Assembly: GCF_000421705.1 (NCBI RefSeq)
Contig: NZ_ATXN01000002.1
Span: 1,364,001 to 1,428,000 of the forward strand
DNA length: 64,000 nt
From: Brevundimonas naejangsanensis DSM 23858
GTDB lineage: Bacteria; Pseudomonadota; Alphaproteobacteria; Caulobacterales; Caulobacteraceae
Direction of reading: 5' to 3'
Position 1 is the stretch's first letter. Every line of letters starts with the position of its first letter. Below are positions 49,462-58,156 of the stretch, piece by piece. The notes beneath the pieces are model-generated. The model worked only from the letters and a program-made list of their open reading frames with translations. It searched no databases and was not told the origin of the DNA. The translations under genes were made by a program, and so were the position numbers.

Positions 49462-51438
49462 TTACGGCCGCCCCACCACCTGATCGACGGAGTTGCTCGT
49501 CACCGGGTGATACAGCGGTCGCGCTTCGGCGTAGATGCGCGTGGCGATGGGGCGGCCCCAGTCGCCTTCGGCCCACAGGGTCTGGAACAGCGGCAGGACG
49601 AATTTGCGCCGCCCCTGACTGGTCAGGAAGCGCTCGGCCGTCGCCACCGCGGGCTCATAACGGTTGGCCAGCGCCGCCTGCAGCCAGGCGAAGGTCAGTT
49701 CGGCGTTGCCTTCGCTGTCCAGCTTCAGCGTGCTTTCCAGATCGGCCAACTGCGCCGGGGTCAGCCAGTCGGCGCCCGCCGCCAGCCCCTGCGGACGCCA
49801 TGACAGGAAGCGCAGGCGCTGCTGGGTGTTCCAGTCCTTCCACGGCGCGGCCGAGGCCGGGCCCTTGGCGACGTAGAAGGCCTCTGCGGCCGCATCCACG
49901 GCTTCGAAGGCGTGCGACACCGGCGCCTGGGCGTTGGACGGCAGGCCCGGCTGATAGATCCAGTTCTCCAGCTGAAGCTCGGCTTCCAGCGCTGCGTCGC
50001 CCTTGACCAGATTCTCGCGGATGTCCTTCAGGAAGCCCACATCGGTCATGGGCTGGAAGGCGTGGCGGTCGAAATAGCCGCGCAACCAGGCGTCGAACGT
50101 CTCGCGCCCGACAATGCGTTCGATGGTGCGCAGGAAGGCCGCGCCCTTGTCATAGGGAATGCCTGACAGGCCGTCGTCCGGGTCGCGCCCGGTCAGGTCC
50201 AGATGCAGGCGAGTGTCTGCCGGATCGGTGGCGGCGATCTCGGCGACCAGATCGTTCCAGGCCAGGGCCTGTTCCTGCAGGGCGCGTTCGCGGCCGTACA
50301 GCGCCTCCATGATGCGGTTCTCGAAATAGGTGGTCGTACCCTCGTTCAGCCAGATGTCGGCCCAGGTGGCGTTCGTCACCAGATTGCCGGACCAGGAGTG
50401 CGCCAGTTCGTGCGCCACCAGCGACACCAGCGACCGATCGCCGGCGATGATGGTCGGGGTGGCGAAGGTCAGGCGCGGGTTCTCCATCCCGCCGAAGGGG
50501 AAGCTGGGCGGCAGGACCAGCAGGTCATACCGGCCCCAGCGATAGGGGCCGTACAGGGCCTCGGCCGCATCGACCATCTTGGCCGTCGGCTCCAGCTCCC
50601 ATTGCGCGGCCTGCAATCGGCTCGGCTCGGTCCAGACGCCGGTGCGTCCGTCGAAGGGGGCGAAGGCGAGGTCGCCTGCGCCGATGGCGATCAGATAGGG
50701 CGGGATGGGCTGATCCAGCTTGAAGCGCCAGGCCTTTAGCCTTTCGCCCGCCGCCTCGCCGTTCGGGGTCAGATGCTCGGCGGACATGACCACGGTCAGG
50801 TCTGACGGCGCCACGATGCGCGCGCTGTAGGTCTGACGGATGCCGGGGCTGTCCTGGGTCGGGATCCAGGTGCGGGTCAGGATCGCCTGCCCCTGGCTGA
50901 ACAGATAGGGTTTCTGGCCGCCCGCCGTCTGCTGCGGGCTGAGCCATTGCAGGGCCGAGGCGTCGGGGCGGGTGGCATAGGCGACGACGATCTTCTGCCC
51001 CTCATCGCCCTGGAAGGCGGGGAGGCGCACGCTGAGAGGCTGTCCCTTGATCGGGTCCGCGGCGCCCAGGCTCCATTCCAGCGGACGGCCTTGAGCGTCG
51101 GTCACGCCCTTGATGTCCAGCATCTTGGCGTCCAGCACCACCTCGGTCGCGCCGTGGCGGCCGCTCACGTCCAGCGTCGCCTTGCCCGACAGGGTCTTGG
51201 CGGCGAAATCGGCGGTCAGGTCCAGGTCGACGTGCGTCACCCGCGCCTCGGTCGGGCGGGCCCAGGAGTGCGGGTCGTTGACGTAAGCGGTCGCCGGGAC
51301 CGCTGCAGAGACGGGGGCGGCGGGAACCAGAGGCGTCATCGGCACGGCGTCTCCGGTCGTGGCGCAGGCGCCCAGGGATGTGGCGAGGGCGGCGGCTATA
51401 GCGAGGGCGGAAACCCGCCCGACCAGCTTCAGGGTCAT
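49462..51438 (-). CDS. M1-family aminopeptidase, lipoprotein
   Basis: Zinc aminopeptidase of 658 residues. ATG 51438 starts a lipoprotein signal (SALAIAAALATSLGAC, lipobox LGAC), so it is likely anchored facing the periplasm. The substrate-recognition motif FGGMENPRLTF (GxMEN) is near residue 319. The zinc site is His343-Glu-Leu-Ala-His347 in LVAHELAHSWSG, with the third ligand Glu366 in WLNEGTTTYFENR. The C-terminal part has the leukotriene-A4-hydrolase-like helical domain. In the upstream frame another 23 codons are open without a ribosome site. Confidence 0.93.
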   Translation of the reverse strand: MTLKLVGRVSALAIAAALATSLGACATTGDAVPMTPLVPAAPVSAAVPATAYVNDPHSWARPTEARVTHVDLDLTADFAAKTLSGKATLDVSGRHGATEVVLDAKMLDIKGVTDAQGRPLEWSLGAADPIKGQPLSVRLPAFQGDEGQKIVVAYATRPDASALQWLSPQQTAGGQKPYLFSQGQAILTRTWIPTQDSPGIRQTYSARIVAPSDLTVVMSAEHLTPNGEAAGERLKAWRFKLDQPIPPYLIAIGAGDLAFAPFDGRTGVWTEPSRLQAAQWELEPTAKMVDAAEALYGPYRWGRYDLLVLPPSFPFGGMENPRLTFATPTIIAGDRSLVSLVAHELAHSWSGNLVTNATWADIWLNEGTTTYFENRIMEALYGRERALQEQALAWNDLVAEIAATDPADTRLHLDLTGRDPDDGLSGIPYDKGAAFLRTIERIVGRETFDAWLRGYFDRHAFQPMTDVGFLKDIRENLVKGDAALEAELQLENWIYQPGLPSNAQAPVSHAFEAVDAAAEAFYVAKGPASAAPWKDWNTQQRLRFLSWRPQGLAAGADWLTPAQLADLESTLKLDSEGNAELTFAWLQAALANRYEPAVATAERFLTSQGRRKFVLPLFQTLWAEGDWGRPIATRIYAEARPLYHPVTSNSVDQVVGRP

Positions 51439-51490
51439 CGAACGCTCCGTATTCAGATGCGCCCGAAGAGGCTCCCTCGCGCTCGAAAGA

Positions 51491-52765
51491 TCAAGTCTCG
51501 GCTGCAACCGGCGGCAGATGGCGGGCCTTGAACAGCCGCCCCTGCTCGGCCGCCAGAACCAGCGCCAGAGCCGCCACGCCCAGCAGGGCGAAGCCGACCG
51601 TCATCGGCACCGTCGTGCCATCGAACTGCTGACCGATGGCGAAGCCCAGCAGGGCGCCGCCGATGGAGGAGATGAAGCCCTGGGCCGAGGAGGCCGTGCC
51701 GGCGATATGGCCCATCGGCTCCATCGCCATCGCGCCGAAATTGCCGGCGATGAAGCCGAAGCAGAACATCTTGCAGGCCTGCATGACGGCGAACATCCAC
51801 AGGCTGTCATAGCCCAGCCAGGCGATGAGGGCGTGCAGGGCGCTGAAGCCGATGAAGCCGAACAGGGCGGCGTGGGCGATCAGGCGCGAGCCCAGCTTCT
51901 CGACCAGACGCGCGTTCAGGATCGAGGCCACGGCGATGCCCGCCGCCACCAGGGCGAAGACCACCGGGAACAGGCCGGGCGCCTTGAACACGTCGAAGAA
52001 GATCTGCTGCGAGGAGTTGATGAAGCCGAACAGCGCCCCGCTGATGACCGTCATGGCCAGGGTGTAACCCATGCCCTGACGGCTGGTGAAAGCGAAGCGG
52101 AAGGCGGCGGCGATCCGGCTGACGTCGATCGGCATCCGGTCTTCGGCGTGCAGGGTCTCGGGCAGACGCAGGGCCGCCCAGACCAGGAAGGCCCCGCCCG
52201 ACAGGGCGAAGACGCCGAAGATCCACGGCCAGGGCGCCACCAGCATGACGAGTTGCCCCATCGCGGGCGCAATGATCGGCACGCCCAGAAAGACCAGAAA
52301 GCTGAGCGACATGACGCGCGCCATCGTCCGTCCGACATAGCGGTCGCGCACGATGGAAACCGCCAGCACCCGCGTCGCCGCCGCGCCGATCCCCATGCCG
52401 ATCCGCGACAGGATCAGCATGTCGAACGTATGGGCGAAGGCCGCCAGAATGCTGAAGACGACATAGATGCCGATGCCCGCAAACAGGACCGGGCGCCGCC
52501 CATAGCGGTCCGACAGCGGCCCATAGAACAGCTGAGCCACGCCGAAGCCGAGCAGATAGGCGGTGATCACCCATTGACGGCTGTTTTCATTGGTCACGCC
52601 CAGATCCTCGCCGATGTGGGGCAAGGCCGGCAGCATGGCGTCGATCGCCAGGGCGTTCAGCGCCATCATCACAGCGATCAGGCAGACGAATTCAGCGAAG
52701 CCCGGCCCCTTGAAGGGCGCCGGCTGGGCCTCGATCACGGAGGACGGGGTCGGGGCTCTGTTCAT
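51491..52765 (-). CDS. MFS drug transporter, Bcr/CflA type
   Basis: Proton-driven exporter of 424 residues with twelve predicted membrane helices. The cytoplasmic loop 2-3 motif GPLSDRYGRRPVLFAGIGIY is classical MFS motif A. RVLAVSIVRDRYVGRTMARV after helix 4 is characteristic of the Bcr/CflA subfamily (bicyclomycin/chloramphenicol/sulfonamide efflux). The substrate is not predictable. It lies 52 bp upstream of the M1 gene on the same strand and 143 bp downstream of the HlyD gene. Confidence 0.9.
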   Translation of the reverse strand: MNRAPTPSSVIEAQPAPFKGPGFAEFVCLIAVMMALNALAIDAMLPALPHIGEDLGVTNENSRQWVITAYLLGFGVAQLFYGPLSDRYGRRPVLFAGIGIYVVFSILAAFAHTFDMLILSRIGMGIGAAATRVLAVSIVRDRYVGRTMARVMSLSFLVFLGVPIIAPAMGQLVMLVAPWPWIFGVFALSGGAFLVWAALRLPETLHAEDRMPIDVSRIAAAFRFAFTSRQGMGYTLAMTVISGALFGFINSSQQIFFDVFKAPGLFPVVFALVAAGIAVASILNARLVEKLGSRLIAHAALFGFIGFSALHALIAWLGYDSLWMFAVMQACKMFCFGFIAGNFGAMAMEPMGHIAGTASSAQGFISSIGGALLGFAIGQQFDGTTVPMTVGFALLGVAALALVLAAEQGRLFKARHLPPVAAET

Positions 52766-52871
52766 CAGGTCCAGATGCGGCCTGCGTCAGGCTGACGCAA
52801 GCCCGAAGCGATGAAGTTTTTGCACCGCAGCAAATACGGCGAGACGTACTCCCCACTTTTCGTCGCTCATT

Positions 52872-52897
52872 CCACGCACGCCGGGATGAGTGGGATT
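52872..52897. repeat. Partial copy of the hisF-hisIE palindrome arm
   Basis: ACGCCGGGATGAGTGGGATT closely resembles the right arm and flank at 18306-18326 (CGCCGGGATGAGCGGATTAG). The opposite arm is only suggested. It lies between the HlyD-type gene end and the MFS transporter start. Confidence 0.5.
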
Positions 52898-52908
52898 AGA
52901 ATCGAAAC

Positions 52909-54030
52909 CTACGCCTTCACCTTGATCCGCGCCGTCACCGACATGCCGGGCGACAGCCGCTCCACCCCCTCCTGCCCCGGATCAACGGCGATGCGGACAG
53001 GGATGCGCTGGGCCACCTTGGTGAAGTTGCCGGTGGCGTTGTCGGGGCGGATGACGCTGAACTCGGAGCCGGTCGCGGGCGAGATGCGCTCGACCTTGCC
53101 CGTCAGGACGCGTCCGCCCAGGGCGTCGACGGTGATCTCGACCGGCTGGCCGACGCGCACGTCGCGCATCTGCGTCTCCTTCATATTGGCCGTGACCCAG
53201 ACCACGTCGGGGACCAGCGCCATGAACTGCGTGCCGACCGCCGCCTGCTGGCCCTGGCGCACCGTCACCTCGCCCAGCCGTCCGTCGCGCGGAGCCTCGA
53301 TGCGGGTATTGTCGAGATCGATCTGCGCCAGACGCACCTGGGCGCGGGCGTTTTCGACGGCGGCCTCCAGCGAGCCCTTGCTGACCACGGCCGAGGTGAC
53401 GCCGGTCTGGGCCACGTCCTCGGCGGCGCGGGCCTGCGCCAACTGGGCCTCGGCGGCGCGCAGGGCGTTCTGGGCTGTGTCGACCTGAGCCTGGGCGACC
53501 CAGCCGCCCTCGAACAGGGCGCCAACCCGCGTGGCGTCGGCGCGGGCCTTGGTCACAGCCGACTGGGCGGCGGCGATCGAGGCGCGGGTCTGGGCCACCG
53601 ATCCGCGCGCCGAAGCCTGGCTCTGGGCCGAGTTGGCCAGCGCGGCCTCGGCCGAATGCAGGGAGGCCTGCGCCTGCTCCAGCCGCTGGCGATAGATGCG
53701 GTCATCGATGGTCGCCAGAAGCTGGCCCTGCTTCACTGTCTGGAAGTCCTGCACCTCGACCGAGGTGACATAGCCGCTGACCTGGGGGCTGATGATCGTC
53801 ACCTGACCGCGGACATAGGCGTTGTCCGTCGTCTGCGGCCCGCCCGAGAAGGGCGGCAGGCCCCAGGCGTGCAGGATCAGGCCGATCCCCACCAGCGCCA
53901 TGGCGATCAAGGCCACGCTCCACATCACGCGGCGGCCGCTGGACGGCGCCGGGACGGCAGGGGGCGGCCCAGACGGAGGGGGCGCAGGAGGCTCGGCGGG
54001 AGCGGACGGCGGAGGGGCGGCGTCAGTCAT
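52909..54030 (-). CDS. HlyD/EmrA-type membrane fusion protein
   Basis: Periplasmic adaptor of a tripartite efflux pump, 373 residues. A proline-rich cytoplasmic N-terminus (residues 1-31) precedes one membrane helix (~34-53). Then comes the barrel-sandwich half-motif (TTDNAYVRGQVTIISPQVSG), a long coiled-coil hairpin rich in Ala/Gln (about 95-205), the second lipoyl half (RIEAPRDGRLGEVTVRQGQQ) and a beta-barrel domain. It starts 13 bp after the EmrB-like gene, as in emrAB-type operons. Confidence 0.93.
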   Translation of the reverse strand: MTDAAPPPSAPAEPPAPPPSGPPPAVPAPSSGRRVMWSVALIAMALVGIGLILHAWGLPPFSGGPQTTDNAYVRGQVTIISPQVSGYVTSVEVQDFQTVKQGQLLATIDDRIYRQRLEQAQASLHSAEAALANSAQSQASARGSVAQTRASIAAAQSAVTKARADATRVGALFEGGWVAQAQVDTAQNALRAAEAQLAQARAAEDVAQTGVTSAVVSKGSLEAAVENARAQVRLAQIDLDNTRIEAPRDGRLGEVTVRQGQQAAVGTQFMALVPDVVWVTANMKETQMRDVRVGQPVEITVDALGGRVLTGKVERISPATGSEFSVIRPDNATGNFTKVAQRIPVRIAVDPGQEGVERLSPGMSVTARIKVKA

Positions 54031-54043
54031 GATCTGGTCCGGT

Positions 54044-55744
54044 TCAATCGACAGCCGTCGCGACGGAGGCGGCGGCGTCGGAGGCTTGCGTCTGGGCCCG
54101 GCGGGCGGCGCGGCGCGCCTCCAGCTTGGGCCGATAGTGGTTCAGGGCGACCCAGGCGGCGCCGATCGCGGCAGCCCCCGAGATCAGCAGGAAGACATCG
54201 TTGTAGGCCAGCACCTGGGCCTGCTGGCTGACCTGCTGCTGCAGCAGGCCCAGGGCCGCGCCCTGACGCTGGGCCGCGTCGCCGATGACGTGGGCGTAGG
54301 CGCCGCCCAGTTGCTGCAAGCGCAGCACGGTCTCGGGATCGCCCAGGCCGATGCTCTCAGACAGTTGGCTGGAGTGAAACTTCTCGCGCAGGGTCTGGAT
54401 CGTGCCGACCAGGGCGGAGCCCATCAGTCCGCCGACGTTCTGGCCGATCGAAAACAGCACGATGAAGCTGACCATGTTCTTGCCCCCGCCCTGCAGCACC
54501 TTGCCGAAGCCCAGGATCATCGTCGGGCCGATGAAGAAGGCGGCGGCGAAGGCCAGAAGCGCCTGGCTGAAATAGAGCTGGGTCGGGCGCGTCAGCACGG
54601 TGGCGTGGCTGTCGATGAAGGCGCCGACGGCGATCATGACCAGGGCGATCGAGATCGGCTTCCACAGCTTCATCGGATTGAGGGTGAAGGCGCTGACCAG
54701 GGTCCCCGCCGCCGTGGCGACCAGCATGACCAGGAACAGGCCCTGCATCTGCTGCGGGACCAGTCCCATCTGCTGCAGAAAGCCTACCGCGCCGGTCGTC
54801 TGTTCCGACAGGACGATCCGCACCAGCAGGATGGCCAGCAGCAGCCGCACCAGGTCCCGGCCCGCCAGCCACTTAAGGTCGATCAGCGGATTGGTCCGGT
54901 TGTATTCAATCAGCACGGCGGCGGTCAGCAGCACGATCGCCCCTGCCAGAGCCCAGCCGATCCACGCCGCCTCGGTCCACCAGACGATGCGGCCCAGCCC
55001 CAGAACGGCCGTCAGCAGGGCCACGCCCGGCGCGAACAGGGCGAAGGTGACGAAGTCCAGCGTCTCGAACACCCGCACCCGCTGCGACGGCGGCATCTTC
55101 AGGGCGAAGACGGCGGGCAGGGCGACCAGCACCAGCCCCAGTTCGAACATGTAGAAGGCCCGCCATTGATCAAGGTCCAGCAGGCGCGTCACCCCCAGCC
55201 GCGCCAGGGGAATGGCCAGGCTGGACAGGCCGACGCCGATGATGATGCCCTTCAGCCGGTGCTGCGCGGGAAAGGCCTGGATGATGTAGAGGATGCCCAG
55301 GGTCGACATCCCCGCCGCCGCCATCCCGGCCACGCCGCGCACGACCAGGGTCGAGCCGTAGTCTTCCAGAAACAGATGCGCCGCCGCCGTGGCCAGGAAG
55401 ACGACCAGGATGATCTCGGTGAACAGGCGCAGGCCGTACTGCATCCGGAACTTGACCAGCAGCAGGTTCATGCAGGCGTTGGTCATGACGAAGACCACGG
55501 GCAGCCAGGCCGCCTCCGTCGTGGTCACGCCCAGCGCCCCGGCCAGTTGCGGCAGGTCGGCCGTCACGGCGGCGTTGCCCAGACTGCCGGTCAGGGCCAC
55601 CAGCACCCCGACGAAGGCGTAGGCCAGCCGCCAGGGCGTCGTATGATCCGGCGTCGCGGGCGAGCCGGGCAGGACCGGCCGCTCGTGCGGCTTCAGGGTG
55701 GCGAGGTAATCCTCCCACGGCAGGTCCCAGTGACGGCGGCTCAT
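54044..55744 (-). CDS. DHA2-family MFS transporter, EmrB-like
   Basis: Inner-membrane pump of 566 residues with about 14 hydrophobic helices, partner of the adjacent HlyD-type adaptor. The N-terminal ~35 residues are a longer cytoplasmic lead (HWDLPWEDYLATLKPHERPV). The helix-4/5 motif C equivalent is seen as GIIIGVGLSSLAIPLARLGV. Several positions of the classic EmrB (motif A Asp/Arg) are changed, so it belongs to a divergent branch. Its ATG overlaps the TetR gene stop (ATGA), indicating a TetR-EmrB-EmrA operon. Confidence 0.9.
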   Translation of the reverse strand: MSRRHWDLPWEDYLATLKPHERPVLPGSPATPDHTTPWRLAYAFVGVLVALTGSLGNAAVTADLPQLAGALGVTTTEAAWLPVVFVMTNACMNLLLVKFRMQYGLRLFTEIILVVFLATAAAHLFLEDYGSTLVVRGVAGMAAAGMSTLGILYIIQAFPAQHRLKGIIIGVGLSSLAIPLARLGVTRLLDLDQWRAFYMFELGLVLVALPAVFALKMPPSQRVRVFETLDFVTFALFAPGVALLTAVLGLGRIVWWTEAAWIGWALAGAIVLLTAAVLIEYNRTNPLIDLKWLAGRDLVRLLLAILLVRIVLSEQTTGAVGFLQQMGLVPQQMQGLFLVMLVATAAGTLVSAFTLNPMKLWKPISIALVMIAVGAFIDSHATVLTRPTQLYFSQALLAFAAAFFIGPTMILGFGKVLQGGGKNMVSFIVLFSIGQNVGGLMGSALVGTIQTLREKFHSSQLSESIGLGDPETVLRLQQLGGAYAHVIGDAAQRQGAALGLLQQQVSQQAQVLAYNDVFLLISGAAAIGAAWVALNHYRPKLEARRAARRAQTQASDAAASVATAVD

Positions 55745-56301
55745 GCGGCCTCGCAGCGCGGCCGCACCGCGTCCAGCACCAGGGCCAGGGACCGCAGGCT
55801 GAGCGCCTCGCGCGCCTTCGGCGGCGCCGTCCGCGACGGGGCGCCCAGCATCAGGGCCAGGACTCGGATATCCTCGACGCTCAGGTCCGGCCGCACCCGC
55901 CCAGACGCCTGGGACACGGCCAGAGCCTCGGCGCCGGCCGCCTTCAACCCCTGCCGGATCGGGGCCAGGGCCTCGTCCTTCAAATCGCGGATCGCGCTGG
56001 ACAGACCCGCGCTGTCCAACATCAGCCCAGTCATCTGCTCCAGGAACCAGATGAAGACGTCGGGGTCATCCAGCCGCGCGCGGGTGCGTCTCGCCAGACC
56101 GTCGATCTGCTTCAGGAAGACCGCCAGGGCCAGTTCGGAGCGGTCGGCGAAGTTTCGATACAGGGTCGCCCGCCCGACCCCCGCCTGCTCGGCGATCAGG
56201 TGCAGCGGCGCATCCAGTCCATCGCGCGCAAAGGCGGCCTCCGCCGCCAGAAGCAGCTTCTCACGACGTTCTGCGGCGTCTTGTCGCAACGGACGGGTCA
56301 T
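55741..56301 (-). CDS. TetR/AcrR-family regulator of the efflux operon
   Basis: A protein of 186 residues with an N-terminal TetR helix-turn-helix: DAAERREKLLLAAEAAFARD, then PLHLIAEQAGVGRATLYRNF, the classical recognition-helix ending. The C-terminal ligand domain is helical and variable. It is the first gene of the operon and overlaps the EmrB-like gene by 4 bp. A perfect palindrome lies 13-26 bp before its ATG, so autoregulated repression lifted by a drug or metabolite is the likely mode. Confidence 0.93.
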   Translation of the reverse strand: MTRPLRQDAAERREKLLLAAEAAFARDGLDAPLHLIAEQAGVGRATLYRNFADRSELALAVFLKQIDGLARRTRARLDDPDVFIWFLEQMTGLMLDSAGLSSAIRDLKDEALAPIRQGLKAAGAEALAVSQASGRVRPDLSVEDIRVLALMLGAPSRTAPPKAREALSLRSLALVLDAVRPRCEAA

Positions 56302-56313
56302 GGCGCGCTAAGT

Positions 56314-56327
56314 GGACACTTGTGTCC
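56314..56327. promoter_or_regulatory. Palindromic operator candidate of the TetR-type regulator
   Basis: GGACAC-TT-GTGTCC is a perfect 6-bp inverted repeat with a 2-bp centre, directly upstream of the tetR-like ATG. Size and position fit an autorepressor site. Confidence 0.65.
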
Positions 56328-56630
56328 GGTTATTCAAGAGGCAATCCCCCCTGAATGCGCAAGTCGCGCGCAAGCTGCGCCGCGAGAGAATGCGTCCAAG
56401 CAAATGTTTATAGCGCCAGCTAGTACGGCACATTGGTCTTACCAGCGCTAGGCAGGGCGAAAAGACCATCTCTCGGCGCGTGCATACTCACGTCGATGCG
56501 GTCTCCGGTCGGCAGCCCATCATCTTCAACGAAGTCGCCGCGCAACTCCGATAACACCATTTTGTGAGTTGAGATCGAGAATAAAGCCGACACCGTAGCG
56601 ATGGGAGATTAATCCCCTAAGGAGGAAAAC
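56328..56630. other. Intergenic region of lower G+C
   Basis: Visibly lower in G+C than the flanks. A 46-codon minus-strand frame (56420-56560, product starting MVLSELRGDFVEDDGLPTGD) has no ribosome site and no family I recognise; it may be a gene fragment. The right end carries the ribosome site of the next gene. No other feature seen. Confidence 0.4.
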
Positions 56631-56894
56631 ATGACTGTTCGTCTTACTGTCGCTCGACTGAGCGCAGGCGCTATTATGGCCGCTTCCATAGTCGCAATTC
56701 CTGCCGCCGCGAATCCATCTGACCCGCTTTGCATAATGGGACCTGACGCCTACTGCGCTGAGTACGCCACCATCCTATTCGGGACCGGCCCAGGAGCTCA
56801 GGGGAAATGTATGGTCTGGGCTTGGAATCTCTACAATGGAGAATTCTGTAATGGCCCGCTGGTCGACGGCTCTCTGAAAGCCATCAAAGAGTAG
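56631..56894 (+). CDS. Small secreted cysteine-containing protein, unknown
   Basis: A protein of 87 residues with a textbook ribosome site (AAGGAGG) 6 bp before the ATG. The N-terminal ~27 residues are a signal peptide (VARLSAGAIMAASIVAIPAA, then AN). The mature ~60 residues contain four cysteines (LCIMG, AYCAEYA, GKCMVWAW, EFCNGP), enough for two disulfides, and several aromatic residues. Codon use and base composition are noticeably less GC-rich than neighbouring genes, so recent acquisition or an orphan gene is possible. I recognise no family. A terminator follows 31 bp after the stop, so it is a single-gene unit. Confidence 0.75.
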   Translation: MTVRLTVARLSAGAIMAASIVAIPAAANPSDPLCIMGPDAYCAEYATILFGTGPGAQGKCMVWAWNLYNGEFCNGPLVDGSLKAIKE

Positions 56895-56925
56895 ATATAT
56901 TCATTTACCCTCACCACGAGGGCAA

Positions 56926-56958
56926 AGAAACGGCGATCCGAATAAGACCGCCGTTTCT
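56926..56958 (+). terminator. Terminator-like hairpin after the small secreted protein
   Basis: AGAAACGGCG and CGCCGTTTCT form a perfect 10-bp stem with a 13-base loop; followed by ATTATT rather than a pure T-run. Confidence 0.75.
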
Positions 56959-57068
56959 ATTATTCACATAGAAGATTCATTGTCAGGAATAGACTCAATG
57001 AGAAAGCGAGAGCCCCGCAAATCGGCCCTTACGGCCCCAAAAAGGGGCTAAGTCATTGAAAAGTCAGC

Positions 57069-57153
57069 TGGTGCCGGTGGTCGGACTCGAACCGACACTC
57101 CTTGCGGAACCGGATTTTGAGTCCGGCGCGTCTACCAATTCCACCACACCGGC
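57069..57153 (-). tRNA. tRNA-Leu (CAA)
   Basis: Class-II tRNA on the minus strand. Acceptor GCCGGTG/CACCGGC, D-arm with GTGG..TTGGTAGAC, anticodon stem CCGGA/TCCGG with loop CTCAAAA (anticodon CAA), a long variable arm (TTCCGCAAGGAGT), T-arm GTCGG-TTCGAGT-CCGAC, discriminator A and encoded CCA. 85 nt. Confidence 0.97.
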
Positions 57154-57225
57154 ACGGCCTGGCTCAAGGCGGCGCAATCTAGCGACGGCGAAGGCTCCGT
57201 CAATCGAAGATCGCACCGCGCCGCA

Positions 57226-58080
57226 TCATTCGTCTTTGCGGCGGATGCGGCTGCCTGTCGAAAACTCGCCGCCGGACATGGTGTAAGAGACCCGATAGGC
57301 AATCAGGCGCGTCGGAACCGGCTCGCCGCCGCCCCCGCGATTCTCCAGTCGACCTTTTCTCGCTCCTCGTATGGCGGCCTCGCCGAAGCCGCCGTTGGTC
57401 GGAAATTCGGTCTCTACCACGCAGTCTCCAACCCGCCCGTCGGACTGGCTGAGACAGGTGATGACCGCGAAGCCCGCAGTATAGGTCCGACCCTCGGGGT
57501 ATTCAGGCAGGGGAATACGCTTCCAGGCCAGGTTGACCGGCAAACCGTCGACTTCCAGCTCTTCCAATTGCTGATCGCGCGAGTCGACGAGAGGCCGCCC
57601 ACACGCCGCCAAAGACTGATCAATCGCAGCATTGGACGCGGGCAAGTTCACCAGATAGCGCAGGTTTCGTTCACCTTCGGCGCCGCCGGGCACGGTGATC
57701 GTCATCGTCCCGCCTTCGCGCATCTGGCGCGCCAGGGGCGCCGGCAATTCCGAGAAGGCGACGCTGGGATCAGCGCCCAGCATAAAGCGTTGTTCGGCCG
57801 CGTCATTGTCGCCGATGCCGATGACCAGGACCCGATTGGATTTATGGAAATCCTTGACCGCACTCGCCGCCGGCAAGCCGCCAACCATGACCTGATAGAC
57901 GCCGCGTTGACAACGTGCGGCCAGCAGAAGTCCGTTATCGAACTGCGTATAGGCCACCGTCAGCTGTTCTTCGGGCTGAACCAACAGGTCCCAGTCTTCA
58001 GCGTCCTGAGCCGTCGCTGCTGCCGCGACGGCCAACCCCATCACGGCCGCCGCTAACCCGCGCACCACCCATGTCCTCAT
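57226..58080 (-). CDS. Secreted protein with TonB-C-like domain, function unknown
   Basis: Exported protein of 284 residues with a signal peptide (residues 1-25, ending AAATAQDAE). The middle part (YTQFDNGLLLAARCQRGVYQ and on) is beta-rich with no motif I can name. The C-terminal ~80 residues (RTYTAGFAVITCLSQSDGRV, DCVVETEFPTNGGFGEAAIR) resemble the C-terminal TonB fold found in many alphaproteobacterial secreted proteins. There is no membrane anchor, so it is not an energy transducer. Cysteines at the TonB-like core may pair. It is apparently a single gene between tRNA-Leu and fahA. Confidence 0.8.
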   Translation of the reverse strand: MRTWVVRGLAAAVMGLAVAAAATAQDAEDWDLLVQPEEQLTVAYTQFDNGLLLAARCQRGVYQVMVGGLPAASAVKDFHKSNRVLVIGIGDNDAAEQRFMLGADPSVAFSELPAPLARQMREGGTMTITVPGGAEGERNLRYLVNLPASNAAIDQSLAACGRPLVDSRDQQLEELEVDGLPVNLAWKRIPLPEYPEGRTYTAGFAVITCLSQSDGRVGDCVVETEFPTNGGFGEAAIRGARKGRLENRGGGGEPVPTRLIAYRVSYTMSGGEFSTGSRIRRKDE

Positions 58081-58156
58081 CGGCCCTCTCCGCTCCCTGC
58101 CTCAAGAGGGTAGCCGCTCCACGGCTCGCCGCAAGCCCAACCGGATCAGCGTTCGC

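Noticed and set aside
53822-56311. 829-codon open frame opposite the efflux operon
   Set aside because: Antisense shadow of the HlyD, MFS and TetR genes; low-complexity Gln/Arg/Asp product.
56420-56560. 46-codon minus-strand frame in the low-G+C patch
   Set aside because: No ribosome site, no signal, no recognised family; may be a fragment but cannot be supported as a gene.
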